A DNA stretch of 47,007 nucleotides from Bacillota bacterium. Its GTDB lineage: Bacteria > Bacillota > Clostridia > Christensenellales > SZUA-584. Position numbers and translations under genes: made by a program. Position 1 is the stretch's first letter. Every line of letters starts with the position of its first letter. The DNA is taken from contig JAEYZN010000042.1 in assembly GCA_023428025.1 (NCBI GenBank), positions 1-47,007 on the forward strand, in the 5' to 3' direction. Below, one piece after another: positions 16,718-24,865 of the stretch. Under the pieces are notes generated by a model that was not told where the DNA came from, ran no database searches, and worked only from the letters and a program-made list of their open reading frames with translations.

Positions 16718-16733
16718 CCTACCGGATGGTAGG
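16718..16733. promoter_or_regulatory. Palindromic operator CCTACC-GGAT-GGTAGG
   Basis: A perfect 6+4+6 inverted repeat lies immediately after the -10 element, over the likely transcription start. A related half-site, GGTAGT, is at 16672-16677 beside the divergent XRE start codon. This is the expected layout for repression by the XRE protein. Confidence 0.6.
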
Positions 16734-16762
16734 GTTGCCTAAAAGTAACGGAGGTGTGCGAA

Positions 16763-17140
16763 ATGGAAGCCGAAATGAGGAAAAAAGAAGCTATCAAGGT
16801 ACACAAATGGATAGCTGAATACCCAAGGTTGATACGAAGAGTACTGAATGTTGAAGACAGTACCACTCCAGAAGAATGTATAGAGATTATAGAAGGGCTT
16901 GAGGAACAATCGTTAGAGTACCTCGTGCCAGTTCTCCTCTATTCAGTGGATTTCAATGAGGTAATGAACAAGGTGATTGCAAGAGTGAATGCTGAAAGCG
17001 TAGCCAAAACATGGGAGGCTACAGGTACAAAAGAAATGATGGCAGATATAAAGAACAAGATCAGAGAGGAAATCAAGCTAAAAGAAGTGAGGGATAATGA
17101 AATCCTTAAGAAGAAATTATGTAGTCACAAGAAAAACTGA
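16763..17140 (+). CDS. Unknown helical protein paired with the XRE regulator
   Basis: 125 residues from ATG 16763 (GGAGGTG at 16750-16756). I do not recognise the family. It is AT-rich, soluble and strongly helical: a basic N-terminus (MRKKEAIKVHKWIAEYPRLI), an acidic middle (PEECIEIIEGLEEQ) and a Lys/Glu-rich C-terminus (IREEIKLKEVRDNEILKKKL). Its own strong promoter and a likely XRE operator indicate tight control, as expected for a toxin, phage-like or regulatory protein; none is shown. The group II intron tail begins shortly after its stop codon. Confidence 0.6.
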   Translation: MEAEMRKKEAIKVHKWIAEYPRLIRRVLNVEDSTTPEECIEIIEGLEEQSLEYLVPVLLYSVDFNEVMNKVIARVNAESVAKTWEATGTKEMMADIKNKIREEIKLKEVRDNEILKKKLCSHKKN

Positions 17141-17180
17141 TACAACAGGCAGATTGGTTTAGATGAAAATAATTGAATAA

Positions 17181-17270
17181 CGATGGAACGCCGTCTGAGG
17201 TGAAAGTCTTATGTACGGTGTGGAGTCGGGGAAAAGCCTGAGATAATATCAGGGGCTTACCTATGACTAT
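17181..17270 (+). mobile_element. Group II intron 3' remnant (domains V and VI)
   Basis: The segment ACGCCGT...TGAGGT-GAAA-GTCTTA..TACGGTGT (about 17188-17221) folds as the 34-nt domain V, with a GAAA tetraloop, a 2-nt bulge and a CGC-type triad. It is followed by GGGGAAAAGCC and a domain VI-like stem (CCTGA/TCAGG) ending in the characteristic TTACCTATGACTAT. No reverse transcriptase or domain I is present, so this is a truncated, inactive copy. One stem position in domain V looks mismatched. Confidence 0.7.
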
Positions 17271-17435
17271 CATTATCCTTTTCGTGTATATACAAGCCGA
17301 TAGGAATGGAAATGTCAAGCGGGCATCGGCATATTTCGGAAGATTATCGCGCTTCGTGCAACGGCGTTTCACTTTCCGCCTATGTATGATACAATGTGTG
17401 ACATCACATGGGATATGGCTATGAGGGTAAATGGG

Positions 17436-18350
17436 ATGAACAAACAGAAGGCCGGCAATATCGCGGCGATCGCCGCTTATCTGATATGGGGCGCGCTGCC
17501 GCTTTACTGGGCGCTGCTGGACAGCGTGCCGCCGCTGGTGGTGCTGGCGTTCCGCGTGCTGTTTTCACTGGCGCTGCTGTCGCCCATACTGTTCTTCGCG
17601 CGGTGGCGCGGCGAGGTGAAGCGGGTGCTCGCGGACAGGCGCAGCACGATGAAAGCGATCGCCGCGGGCCTGCTGATATTCGCCAACTGGGGCCTGTTCA
17701 TCTGGGGGCTGGAGCAGGGGCTGCACGTTCAGGTCAGCTTCGGATACTACTTCTCGCCGCTGCTGCAGGTGGCGCTGGGCGCGCTGTTCCTGAAGGAGCG
17801 GATGCAGCCGGCCACCATCGCGGCGTTTGTGTTGGCGCTGGCGGCTGTGGCTTACCTGATGATATCGGAGGGGGTGTTCCCCTGGTATTCGATGCTGCTG
17901 GCCGCTTCTTTCTCCGTCTACGGGCTGGTGAAGAAGAAGGTGGACACCGACTCGTACACCGGGCTGTTTCTGGAGACGATGTTCTCCGCGCCGCTGGCCG
18001 TCGCGATACTCGTGATATTCGCCGGGCAGGGCGGCATCGCGTTCGGGCAGGACTGGGGAATATCGCTGCTGCTCGTCGGCGCGGGACCCGTCACCGCTAT
18101 CCCGCTCATGCTCTATTCCGCGGCGGCGCGGCGCATCCCGCTGACGTCGCTCGGCTTTTTCCAGTACTTCTCGCCCACGCTCACGCTGGTGCTGGGCGTC
18201 ACCGTCTTTGGCAAGGCAATCACTCAGGCCGAGACGGTCGGCTTCATCGTGGTGTGGGCCGCGCTTGTCGTCTACAGCGTGGGCGCGGTCTGGCGCTTGC
18301 GCAAGAGCCGCATCACGGAGAGGACGTCGCTGAATCAACCGCTCAGTTGA
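17436..18350 (+). CDS. rarD: RarD-type EamA/DMT transporter
   Basis: 304 residues with about ten predicted membrane helices in two EamA repeats. Family markers are IWGALPLYWALLDSVPPLVVLAFRVLFSL at the N-terminus (helix 1-2), FANWGLFIWGLEQGLHVQVSFGYYFSPLL and the FFQYFSPTLTLVLGVTVFGK repeat. The start at 17436 gives the usual RarD length; the frame is open upstream to 17382. The chloramphenicol-sensitivity link of RarD is historical, and the substrate is unknown. The stop overlaps that of the convergent SIMPL gene by 8 bp. Confidence 0.9.
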   Translation: MNKQKAGNIAAIAAYLIWGALPLYWALLDSVPPLVVLAFRVLFSLALLSPILFFARWRGEVKRVLADRRSTMKAIAAGLLIFANWGLFIWGLEQGLHVQVSFGYYFSPLLQVALGALFLKERMQPATIAAFVLALAAVAYLMISEGVFPWYSMLLAASFSVYGLVKKKVDTDSYTGLFLETMFSAPLAVAILVIFAGQGGIAFGQDWGISLLLVGAGPVTAIPLMLYSAAARRIPLTSLGFFQYFSPTLTLVLGVTVFGKAITQAETVGFIVVWAALVVYSVGAVWRLRKSRITERTSLNQPLS

Positions 18351-19107
18351 GCCGGTACGTCACGTTGACGAGCGCGCTGATCTCCAGCTCGCCGGACGAT
18401 ATCCCGCCGTCCGTGTAGCTGCCCGAAGAGGACGACGGCGCGGCGACAAAGTTGGTGTAGGGCGAGGAGTAGAAGTAGCTGTTATCCTCCGTCCCTTCCT
18501 CGATAGACGCAACAGACAATACTGTCCGGCCTTCTTTCGCGGCCAGCCTTTCGGCCTTCTGCCGGGCGCGCGCCATCGCGAGGTCCAGCGCGTCCGTATA
18601 CGCCTCCTGCCGCTTCACGATATCGAACCGCACATCCCAGAACTGGTTTGCGCCCGCGTCGTACGCGGCTTTGATGATATCGCTCGTCTTTTCGATATCG
18701 CTGATCTGCACCTGCATCATGTTGCTCACGTTGAACGTCTTCCTCGTATCGTAATGGTAGACCTGATAGCTCACCGTCTGCAGGTCCGAATCTTTCAGCC
18801 CCGCCGCTTTCACCGCATCGATGATCTTCTCCATCTGCGCCTTGTTCTCGTCCTGCGCGACGGCCGGGTCCGCGTTTTCGTTGCGGTAGCCAAACGTGAT
18901 GGTGGCCTGATCCGGACTGATGGCGACCTTGCCCTGCCCGTATACCGTCACCGTGTCGGCGGCGTCCGAACCGGACTCCCCGGCATAGGCAGGAACAGCG
19001 GCGGGTGCACCGGCTGGCGCGGCTTTGGGTATCAGGCTGACAACGAGCAGTATGGCGATTAGTACGGTCAGCACGCTCAATGCGATGATAATGCCCTTGT
19101 TTTGCAT
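18343..19107 (-). CDS. SIMPL-domain (DUF541) exported protein
   Basis: 254 residues. An N-terminal membrane helix (about 5-27) serves as signal or anchor. The SIMPL/DUF541 domain follows: TVTVYGQGKVAISPDQATITFGYRNENADP, then repeated alpha/beta units (DIIKAAYDAGANQFWDVRFD, ALDLAMARARQKAERLAAKE). An Ala/Pro-rich linker separates helix and domain. Members sit on the outer face of the membrane and form oligomers; BP26 and the mouse SIMPL protein are named relatives, but the bacterial function is unclear. AAGGAGG precedes the ATG. The upstream region carries two palindromes (19128-19171), so the gene is probably regulated. Confidence 0.85.
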   Translation of the reverse strand: MQNKGIIIALSVLTVLIAILLVVSLIPKAAPAGAPAAVPAYAGESGSDAADTVTVYGQGKVAISPDQATITFGYRNENADPAVAQDENKAQMEKIIDAVKAAGLKDSDLQTVSYQVYHYDTRKTFNVSNMMQVQISDIEKTSDIIKAAYDAGANQFWDVRFDIVKRQEAYTDALDLAMARARQKAERLAAKEGRTVLSVASIEEGTEDNSYFYSSPYTNFVAAPSSSSGSYTDGGISSGELEISALVNVTYRLN

Positions 19108-19127
19108 ATTGGTTCCTCCTTAGCATG

Positions 19128-19184
19128 ATAGACTATAGAGATAGTCTATGAATCCAAACTATCATGATAGTCCAGAATTGTCAA
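19128..19184 (-). promoter_or_regulatory. Promoter and double palindrome upstream of the SIMPL gene
   Basis: Two perfect inverted repeats: ATAGACTAT-AGAG-ATAGTCTAT (19128-19149) and ACTATCATGATAGT (19158-19171). Both contain ACTAT/ATAGT half-sites. On the minus strand a perfect -35 TTGACA (19184-19179) precedes them; with 17-nt spacing the -10 would be TAGTTT (19161-19156), weak. A repressor dimer at these sites would cover the promoter. Confidence 0.6.
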
Positions 19185-19209
19185 GAGCAGAATGCACTAA
19201 AGAGAGGGC

Positions 19210-19235
19210 TTCCCCGCGTTCAGGACAGCGGGGAA
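19210..19235. terminator. Isolated perfect hairpin between divergent units
   Basis: TTCCCCGC (19210-19217) and GCGGGGAA (19228-19235). There is no T-run, so termination is uncertain. Confidence 0.35.
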
Positions 19236-19306
19236 AGGGGGAGGAAAACCCCATGAACGGCCCTTGCATATAATACAGGGATTCATACGCAAGGAGCCTT
19301 AAGGTC

Positions 19307-19819
19307 ATGGAACAGTTCAGCAATGTCGTCAGCCTGGAATACCGCGTCGGCAAGGCGTTTGAGGGGCGCTATTTCATGGGCCATACGCCCACGCTCACAC
19401 TGCAGCCGCGCGTGAACGGCTGGGTTGCGCTCTACAACCCGCGGGGGTCGGGCGTCAATGTATTCGTCAATACGTTCACCGTGTCCAACTTCTCTGCCGT
19501 GCCGTTTCGGGCGCAGCTATGGCTGAACGCGCTGCCGGACAACGGCGAGGTGTCTCCGTACTCCAGCGCGACCAACGCCGCGTTCCAACCCGCCATCTGG
19601 CCGGAGGCGGCCATCGTGTTCGGACAGGAAGCCGGGCCGCTGCAGGGCGGGCAGAGCCTGTTCACCCGTGTGGCGGGCGCGCAGAGCACCACGGTGGGCA
19701 ACTACTACGGCAAGATCATACTGCCGCCAAACGGGTCGCTGCTGCTGCAGCTGCAGGCGTCCATGTCGCAGAGCATTCAGGCCGAGGCGGCTTTCGGCTG
19801 GTGGGAGGATTTGATCTAG
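19307..19819 (+). CDS. Hypothetical beta-rich protein (possibly DUF6143-like)
   Basis: 170 residues with no signal peptide or membrane helix. Sequence is rich in beta-forming and aromatic residues (FEGRYFMGHTPTLTLQPRVN, GWVALYNPRGSGVNVFVNTF, AQLWLNALPDNG, GNYYGKIILPPNGSLLLQLQ), suggesting a jelly-roll-like sandwich. It recalls small clostridial proteins filed as DUF6143, but I am unsure. AAGGAG supports the start, and TATAAT sits at 19270-19275. The spacing from neighbours suggests a single-gene unit. A structural or coat role would fit but is not shown. Confidence 0.6.
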   Translation: MEQFSNVVSLEYRVGKAFEGRYFMGHTPTLTLQPRVNGWVALYNPRGSGVNVFVNTFTVSNFSAVPFRAQLWLNALPDNGEVSPYSSATNAAFQPAIWPEAAIVFGQEAGPLQGGQSLFTRVAGAQSTTVGNYYGKIILPPNGSLLLQLQASMSQSIQAEAAFGWWEDLI

Positions 19820-20027
19820 GCCTGTTAACACAAACGCTCAACGAGCATCTTCCAATGTCTCTTAGTGCCATGCTATGTTGCTTTTTCTTGTCATAGGGGC
19901 CACTATGCCTGCGAAAAAGCGCCTTGCCTGACGCAAAGATCCGCCGAAATCTGCCCGCTTCGGATTATGTTAACAGACCCTGGGCAAAGCCGGGGGATAC
20001 ATAGAAAGCGCCGCTGATAAAGCCCAA

Positions 20028-20120
20028 CGACTGCACCCAATTGCCGCTTGCACCTCGAAGTCGAGCTGCTACGTCGTCAAACGCCTTGTATTTGGGACTT
20101 TTCAGCAGCCTTCGTTTTTC
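20028..20120. repeat. Dispersed intergenic repeat, copy A
   Basis: This stretch aligns with 34598-34700 in the same orientation (shared CGACTGCACCCAAT-like start, CGAAGTCG/CGAAGCCG, GCTACGTCG/GCTATGCCG, GCCTT..TTGGG, CAGCCTTC.TTTTC), with a 12-13 base indel. Read on the minus strand both encode a similar peptide, AARLRGA..xWV. The rest of 19820-20227 shows no supported gene. Confidence 0.5.
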
Positions 20121-20227
20121 TGAAAGTATTTTTGTGATAAAAAGGTTTGTTGTCAAGCTTTGCGCCGCCGGAAAAACCGGCGGCGCTCGTTTGACTGCTG
20201 ATCATTATCATCCGCCCAGCCCGAAGA

Positions 20228-20866
20228 CTATCGGCCTATATTCGCGGCGCACTTTTTGTACAGCTCAGCGGCGTGCTCCCAGTTGGCCACCTGGAACCAG
20301 TCGTCGATGTAAGCCGCGCGTTCGTTATAGTGCTTCAGGTAATACGCGTGCTCCCACACGTCGATGGTCGCGACGGGGCACAGGCCTTTGGCGATGGGCG
20401 GGTCCTGATTGGGCAGCTTGACGATGCTGAGCTTGCCGTTCCTGTCCGCCACCAGCCACGCGTAGCCCGAGCCGAACACCGCCAGCGCCGCGTCCTTGAA
20501 CGCCTTGAAGAACGCATCGGCAGACCCAAAGTCCCGCACGATGGCGTTGTACAATGGCCCGGCCTGATTGCGGGTGTCCGAATTCGACAGGCCGTTGAAA
20601 TAGTGGATGTGGTTGTATACGCCGCCGCCGTTGTTTCTGACGGGCGTCTGGAGGGCGGCGGGCAGGCTGCCGATATTGGTCAGCAGCTGTTCCAGCGACC
20701 AGTTGTGATAAGCGGGGTAGTTGGACAACGCCTTGTTGAGGTTGTCAACGTACGTCTGCAAATGCCTGTCGTGATGCAGGTGCATCGTCAGGGTGTCTAT
20801 GTACGGCTCCAGCGCGTCGTAGGCATAGGGCAGCGGCGGGTTCTCAAAGGGGTAATGCTCATTCAT
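20228..20866 (-). CDS. Fe/Mn superoxide dismutase
   Basis: 212 residues. Converts superoxide to oxygen and hydrogen peroxide. The metal ligands are visible: H31 (MHLHHDRHLQTYV), H86 (VYNHIHYF), D169 and H173 (DVWEHAYYLKHY). The N-terminal LPYAYDALEPYID and the C-terminal NWEHAAELY are typical. The GGVYNHIHYF segment deviates slightly from the common GGHxNHxxFW, and metal preference cannot be judged by eye. AGGAG nine bases before ATG 20866 is better spaced than the ATG at 20875. It pairs functionally with the large catalase at 2926. Confidence 0.95.
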   Translation of the reverse strand: MNEHYPFENPPLPYAYDALEPYIDTLTMHLHHDRHLQTYVDNLNKALSNYPAYHNWSLEQLLTNIGSLPAALQTPVRNNGGGVYNHIHYFNGLSNSDTRNQAGPLYNAIVRDFGSADAFFKAFKDAALAVFGSGYAWLVADRNGKLSIVKLPNQDPPIAKGLCPVATIDVWEHAYYLKHYNERAAYIDDWFQVANWEHAAELYKKCAANIGR

Positions 20867-21126
20867 TTCAATCATCTCCTGACAAAAGATATCATTTCAG
20901 TATATTCCTGCGGCGGCGGCGGGGTGCTATCCGTTCAGGAACAGAGAAAATACAATCGTATTCAAGCGGGAGCGGAATAATAGCCCTTGCCAGCGCGCCT
21001 AATCCGGATTATGATAGACACGTCAATCATGAATCTTTGCCTGTTTCTATATCAAACAGGGGAAGATTTTTTTATGGAGTCCCCGAAGAGACGAAGGCTC
21101 TTTGGGGTGTGGATACGGGGGCAATT

Positions 21127-21810
21127 GTGCGGCAAAGAAAGTTCTATACGGAGCTGGCTTATGTGTTCGGGATCATCGCTCTGGCGCTGGGCACGGCGTT
21201 GATGGAAAAGGCGGACTTCGGGTTGTCCATGGTGGTGGCCCCGGCTTATCTGGTCTATCTGAAGTTGTCTGAAGTTTGGAGCTTTGTGACGTTCGGGATG
21301 GCCGAATACGCGCTGCAGGCCTGTCTGCTGGCGGCGATGGCGCTGATACTGCGCAAATTCCGAATCTCTTACCTGTTTTCCTTTGTTACGGCGGTGATCT
21401 ACGGGTTCACGCTGGACGGGTGCATGGCGCTGGCGGCGCATATCGGCGGCGGCAGCGTGGCGTGGCGGATCGGCTTCTACGCGGTGGGGCTGCTGCTGTG
21501 CGCGGCGGGCGTGGCGCTAATCTTCCGCACGTATATCGCGCCGGAGGTTTACGAGCTGTTCGTAAAAAAGATGTCGGCCAGGCTGAACCGCAGCATCAGC
21601 CACTTCAAGATCGCGTATGACTGCGTGAGCTGCCTGGTTGCCATCATCCTGTCGTTCTGTTTCTTCGGCTGGTGGCATTTCGAGGGCGTGAAGCTGGGCA
21701 CCGTGGTGTGCGCGCTGGTCAACGGCTGGCTGATCGGCTGGATCGGCCGGTGGATGGACAACCGTTTCGAATACGCCGACGCGCTGCCGCTGCGGCGCTG
21801 GTTCGAGTGA
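21127..21810 (+). CDS. YczE/YitT-like integral membrane protein
   Basis: About 228 residues with five or six hydrophobic helices. The N-terminal ELAYVFGIIALALGTALMEKADFGLSMVVAPAYLVYLKL is characteristic of the YczE/DUF6198 group (helix 1 and loop). The start is uncertain: GTG 21127 follows GGGGG, the frame stays open to TTG 21037, and a well-placed ATG (21073, after AGGGGAAGA) lies in a different frame, so a frameshift close to the N-terminus is possible. Substrate or function unknown. Confidence 0.7.
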   Translation: MRQRKFYTELAYVFGIIALALGTALMEKADFGLSMVVAPAYLVYLKLSEVWSFVTFGMAEYALQACLLAAMALILRKFRISYLFSFVTAVIYGFTLDGCMALAAHIGGGSVAWRIGFYAVGLLLCAAGVALIFRTYIAPEVYELFVKKMSARLNRSISHFKIAYDCVSCLVAIILSFCFFGWWHFEGVKLGTVVCALVNGWLIGWIGRWMDNRFEYADALPLRRWFE

Positions 21811-21837
21811 CTTGGTTTTTTGGAAGGGCTAAAGGTC

Positions 21838-21879
21838 GTGGGGCTCGGCCCCACCCCCCGCTGGAGGCGCGGCCTCCAG
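21838..21879. repeat. Two adjacent perfect GC hairpins
   Basis: GTGGGGC-TCG-GCCCCAC (21838-21854) and CTGGAGGC-GCG-GCCTCCAG (21861-21879). The CCTCCAG-type motif recurs at about 81-88 of the window. It looks like part of a dispersed extragenic repeat or a double terminator for the preceding gene. Confidence 0.45.
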
Positions 21880-21919
21880 ACCTCTTCATACAGGAATTTG
21901 ATGAGAGGTATTATAAGAA

Positions 21920-21949
21920 TTAAGAAAAGGAGCAGCCTGTTTTTGCTCC
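21920..21949 (-). terminator. Intrinsic terminator of adhE
   Basis: On the minus strand GGAGCA (21949-21944) and TGCTCC (21934-21929) with a 9-nt loop, followed by TTTTCTTAATT. Confidence 0.7.
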
Positions 21950-22005
21950 CTTCCTTGTCATGTTAACCCTATAGAGAATCTTTCCGCTGCTTTCGCGTTA
22001 AGCCG

Positions 22006-24639
22006 CTATTCCCCGTAATACGCCTTTTTGTATATCTCCATCAGCTCGGTGACCAGCGGATAGCGTGGGTTGGCCGTGGTGCACTGGTCCTCGAACGCCC
22101 GCCCGGCCAGCTCCGGCAGCTTCCCCATAAAGTCCGCTTCCTTTACGCCGCACTCCGCAATGGTCTTCGGCATGCCGAGGTCAGCCATCAGCTTGCGCAC
22201 CTCGGCGATCAGCGCCTGCACCTGCTCTTCCTTGGTGGCGCCGCCGAAGCCGAGATACCGCGCGATCTGCGCGTAGCGCTCGTCCGCCACGAACTTGCCG
22301 TATTTGGGGAAGATGGCAAACTTGGTCGGCTCCTGAGCGTTGTACGCGATCACGTGCGGCAGGATCACGGCATTGGCGCGCCCGTGCGGGATGTGGTATT
22401 CGCCGCCCAGCTTGTGCGCCAGCGAGTGGTTGATGCCGAGGAACGCGTTGGTGAACGCCATGCCCGCGATGCACGACGCATTGTGCATCTTCTCGCGCGC
22501 CAGCTCGTCGGCCGGGTCGTTGTAGGACCGGCGCAGGTACTTGAACACCAGCTCGATCGCCTTGATGGCGAGGCCGTTGGTGTAGTCCGAAGCCAGCACC
22601 GAGACATACGCCTCGATCGCGTGGGTCAGCACGTCAAGGCCGGTGTCCGCCACGATGGACTTGGGCATCGTCGCGGTGAACTGCGGGTCGATGATCGCCA
22701 CGTCGGGCGTCAGCTCGTAGTCGGCCAGCGGGTACTTGACGTTGTTGTGCTTGTCGGTGATGACCGAGAAGCTCGTCACCTCGCTGCCGGTGCCGGACGT
22801 GGTGGGGATGGCCACCAGCTGCGCCTTCTTGCCGAGGTTCGGGTAATGGAACGCGCGCTTGCGGATGTCCATGAACTTGAGGCGCAGGCCTTCAAAGTCG
22901 GTGTCCGGGTGCTCGTAGAACAACCACATGCCCTTGGCCGCGTCGATGGCGGACCCGCCGCCGACGGCGATGATCACATCCGGATTGAACCGGTTCATCT
23001 CGGCCACGCCGCGCATGATGGTGTCCACGGACGGGTCGGGCTCTACGTCGGCGAATATCTCGCTGTGGCAATACTGCTCCCGCTTGCGCAGGTAGTAGAG
23101 CGCTTTGTCCACGTAGCCCAGTTTCACCATCACCGGGTCCGTCACGATGAACGCACGGCTGATGTTCGGCATGGACTCCAGATACTGTATCGAGCCCCGC
23201 TCAAAGTAGATCTTCGGCGGTATTTTGAACCACTGCATATTCACCCTCCGCTGTGCGATGCGCTTTTTGTTGATCAGGTTGACGGACGAGATGTTGCTCG
23301 TTGTCGAGTTGCGGCCAAAGCTGCCGCAGCCCAGCGTGAGGGAGGGGGTGTTGGTGTTGTAGATGTCGCCGATGGCGCCCTGGGACGACGGCGTGTTCAC
23401 GATCACGCGGCCCACCTTCATCGCCTGCCCGTACGCCACGCACAGGTCTTCGTCATTTGAGTGGATGACGGCGCTGTGGCCAAGGCCGCCCAGCTCCAGC
23501 ATCTTCGCGGCGTACTCGAAGCCTTGGCTTTCGTCCTTCGCGACGAAGTAGGCCAGCACGGGGGAGAGCTTCTCCAGCGACAGCGGGTATTCCACGCCTG
23601 GTCTCTCCAGCTTCACGAGGAGTATCTTCGTATTCTCCGGCACGCTGAGGCCCGCCCGCTCGGCGATCCAGTACGCCGTCTTGCCGACGACGTCCGGGTT
23701 CACCGCCTGCTTCGCCGTATTGATGACGTAGTTCGCCAGCTTGTCGGCGTCTTCGCCCTCAAGGAACACGCAGCCGTGGCGTTTCATCACGCGCTCGAAC
23801 GCGGGCGCGATTTCCTCATGCACGATGGCGGCCTGTTCGGATGCGCAGATCATGCCGTTGTCAAACGTCTTGGATATGATGAGATCGGTGCAGGCCCGCT
23901 CGATATCCACGTCCTTGTGGATGTAGCACGGCACATTGCCGGGGCCTACGCCCAGCGCCGGTTTGCCCGCGCTGTACGCGCTCTTCACCATGCCGGAGCC
24001 GCCCGTCGCGAGGATGAGCGACACGTTCGGATGGTTCATCAGCTTATTTGTGGCCTCCACGCTCGGCGCTTCGATCCACTGCACGCAGTGCTTCGGCCCG
24101 CCGTGCGCAATCGCCGCGTCCCGCAGCACCCTTGCGGCCTCCACGGAGCACTCTTGAGCCGCCGGGTGGAACGCGAATATGATGGGGTTGCGCGTCTTCG
24201 CCGCGATCAGCGCCTTGAACATCGTCGTGGAGGTCGGGTTGGTGACGGGCGTCACGCCCGCGATGATGCCCACCGGCTCGGCCACCTCCACGTAGCCCTC
24301 CAGCTCGCTTTCGTCCACCACGCCCACCGTCTTCTGATCCTTGATGCTGTGCCAGATATATTCCGTCGCGAAGATGTTCTTGATCACCTTGTCTTCGAGC
24401 ACGCCGCGGCCCGTTTCCTCCACCGCCAGCTTCGCCAAACGCATGTGGTCGTCCAGCCCCGCCAGCGTCATCGCGTGGACCATCGCGTCCACCTGCGCCT
24501 GATCCATCCTCATATAGGCTTCAAGCGCCTCGCCCGCACTGGCCACCAAACGGTCGATCATCGCGGGGACGTCAACATTTTCAGCCGGTTTTCCCGCCAT
24601 ATTGGTCGGGATGTCCGCTCTTTTAGTCTTCTCAGCCAT
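22006..24639 (-). CDS. adhE: Bifunctional aldehyde/alcohol dehydrogenase AdhE
   Basis: 877 residues. Converts acetyl-CoA to acetaldehyde to ethanol with two NADH. The N-terminal CoA-acylating aldehyde dehydrogenase has its nucleophile at C265 (NGMICASEQAAI). From about residue 460 the iron-dependent alcohol dehydrogenase follows, with GGGSAIDAAKGMW, PTTSGTGSEVT, the metal-site block LDVLTHAIEAYVS and NHSLAHKLGGEYHIPHGRANA. Start chosen at ATG 24639 after GAGAAAGGAAA; the frame opens nine codons earlier. It is a single-gene unit with a hairpin leader (24666-24691), a promoter embedded in Rex-type boxes, and a terminator. AdhE normally forms helical filaments (spirosomes). A degraded copy of its 3' end lies at 26970. 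Confidence 0.97.
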   Translation of the reverse strand: MAEKTKRADIPTNMAGKPAENVDVPAMIDRLVASAGEALEAYMRMDQAQVDAMVHAMTLAGLDDHMRLAKLAVEETGRGVLEDKVIKNIFATEYIWHSIKDQKTVGVVDESELEGYVEVAEPVGIIAGVTPVTNPTSTTMFKALIAAKTRNPIIFAFHPAAQECSVEAARVLRDAAIAHGGPKHCVQWIEAPSVEATNKLMNHPNVSLILATGGSGMVKSAYSAGKPALGVGPGNVPCYIHKDVDIERACTDLIISKTFDNGMICASEQAAIVHEEIAPAFERVMKRHGCVFLEGEDADKLANYVINTAKQAVNPDVVGKTAYWIAERAGLSVPENTKILLVKLERPGVEYPLSLEKLSPVLAYFVAKDESQGFEYAAKMLELGGLGHSAVIHSNDEDLCVAYGQAMKVGRVIVNTPSSQGAIGDIYNTNTPSLTLGCGSFGRNSTTSNISSVNLINKKRIAQRRVNMQWFKIPPKIYFERGSIQYLESMPNISRAFIVTDPVMVKLGYVDKALYYLRKREQYCHSEIFADVEPDPSVDTIMRGVAEMNRFNPDVIIAVGGGSAIDAAKGMWLFYEHPDTDFEGLRLKFMDIRKRAFHYPNLGKKAQLVAIPTTSGTGSEVTSFSVITDKHNNVKYPLADYELTPDVAIIDPQFTATMPKSIVADTGLDVLTHAIEAYVSVLASDYTNGLAIKAIELVFKYLRRSYNDPADELAREKMHNASCIAGMAFTNAFLGINHSLAHKLGGEYHIPHGRANAVILPHVIAYNAQEPTKFAIFPKYGKFVADERYAQIARYLGFGGATKEEQVQALIAEVRKLMADLGMPKTIAECGVKEADFMGKLPELAGRAFEDQCTTANPRYPLVTELMEIYKKAYYGE

Positions 24640-24665
24640 TTTCCTTTCTCCAATCTTCCAAACCA

Positions 24666-24691
24666 CCCCACCGACGCATACGTCGGCGGGG
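24666..24691 (-). promoter_or_regulatory. Strong hairpin in the adhE leader
   Basis: In the mRNA, CCCCGCCGACG (24691-24681) pairs with CGTCGGTGGGG (24676-24666) around a 4-nt loop: an 11-bp stem with one G-U pair, ending 26 nt before the start codon. It may stabilise the mRNA or limit translation. Confidence 0.6.
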
Positions 24692-24780
24692 GCCCCGGAA
24701 ATTATTTAAATCCATTTGGATTTATTTTTTCCATAATACCACCATATCACGCGCAAGCCTGCGCCATTTTTCCGGCGATA

Positions 24781-24865
24781 TTGTGAACTATTTCACAATA
24801 TTAATATACGACTTTGTGAAATAGTTGTCAATCATTTTGCGGAAAGTTTGTGATAAATTTCACTA
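24781..24865 (-). promoter_or_regulatory. adhE promoter with three Rex-type boxes
   Basis: Promoter on the minus strand: TTGACA (24831-24826), 17-nt spacer, TATATT (24808-24803). Boxes: TTGTGAACTATTTCACAA (24781-24798), a perfect inverted repeat of the Rex form; TTGTGAA..TTGTCAA (24814-24831), a weaker copy over the -35; and TTGTGATAAATTTCACTA (24848-24865), upstream. Rex releases DNA when NADH rises, which would switch adhE on. CRP/FNR-type binding is a less likely alternative. Confidence 0.75.

Noticed and set aside
16750..16765. GTGTG as the 5' end of the group II intron
   Set aside because: It coincides with the GGAGGTG ribosome site of a protein gene, and no domain I structure or reverse transcriptase follows.
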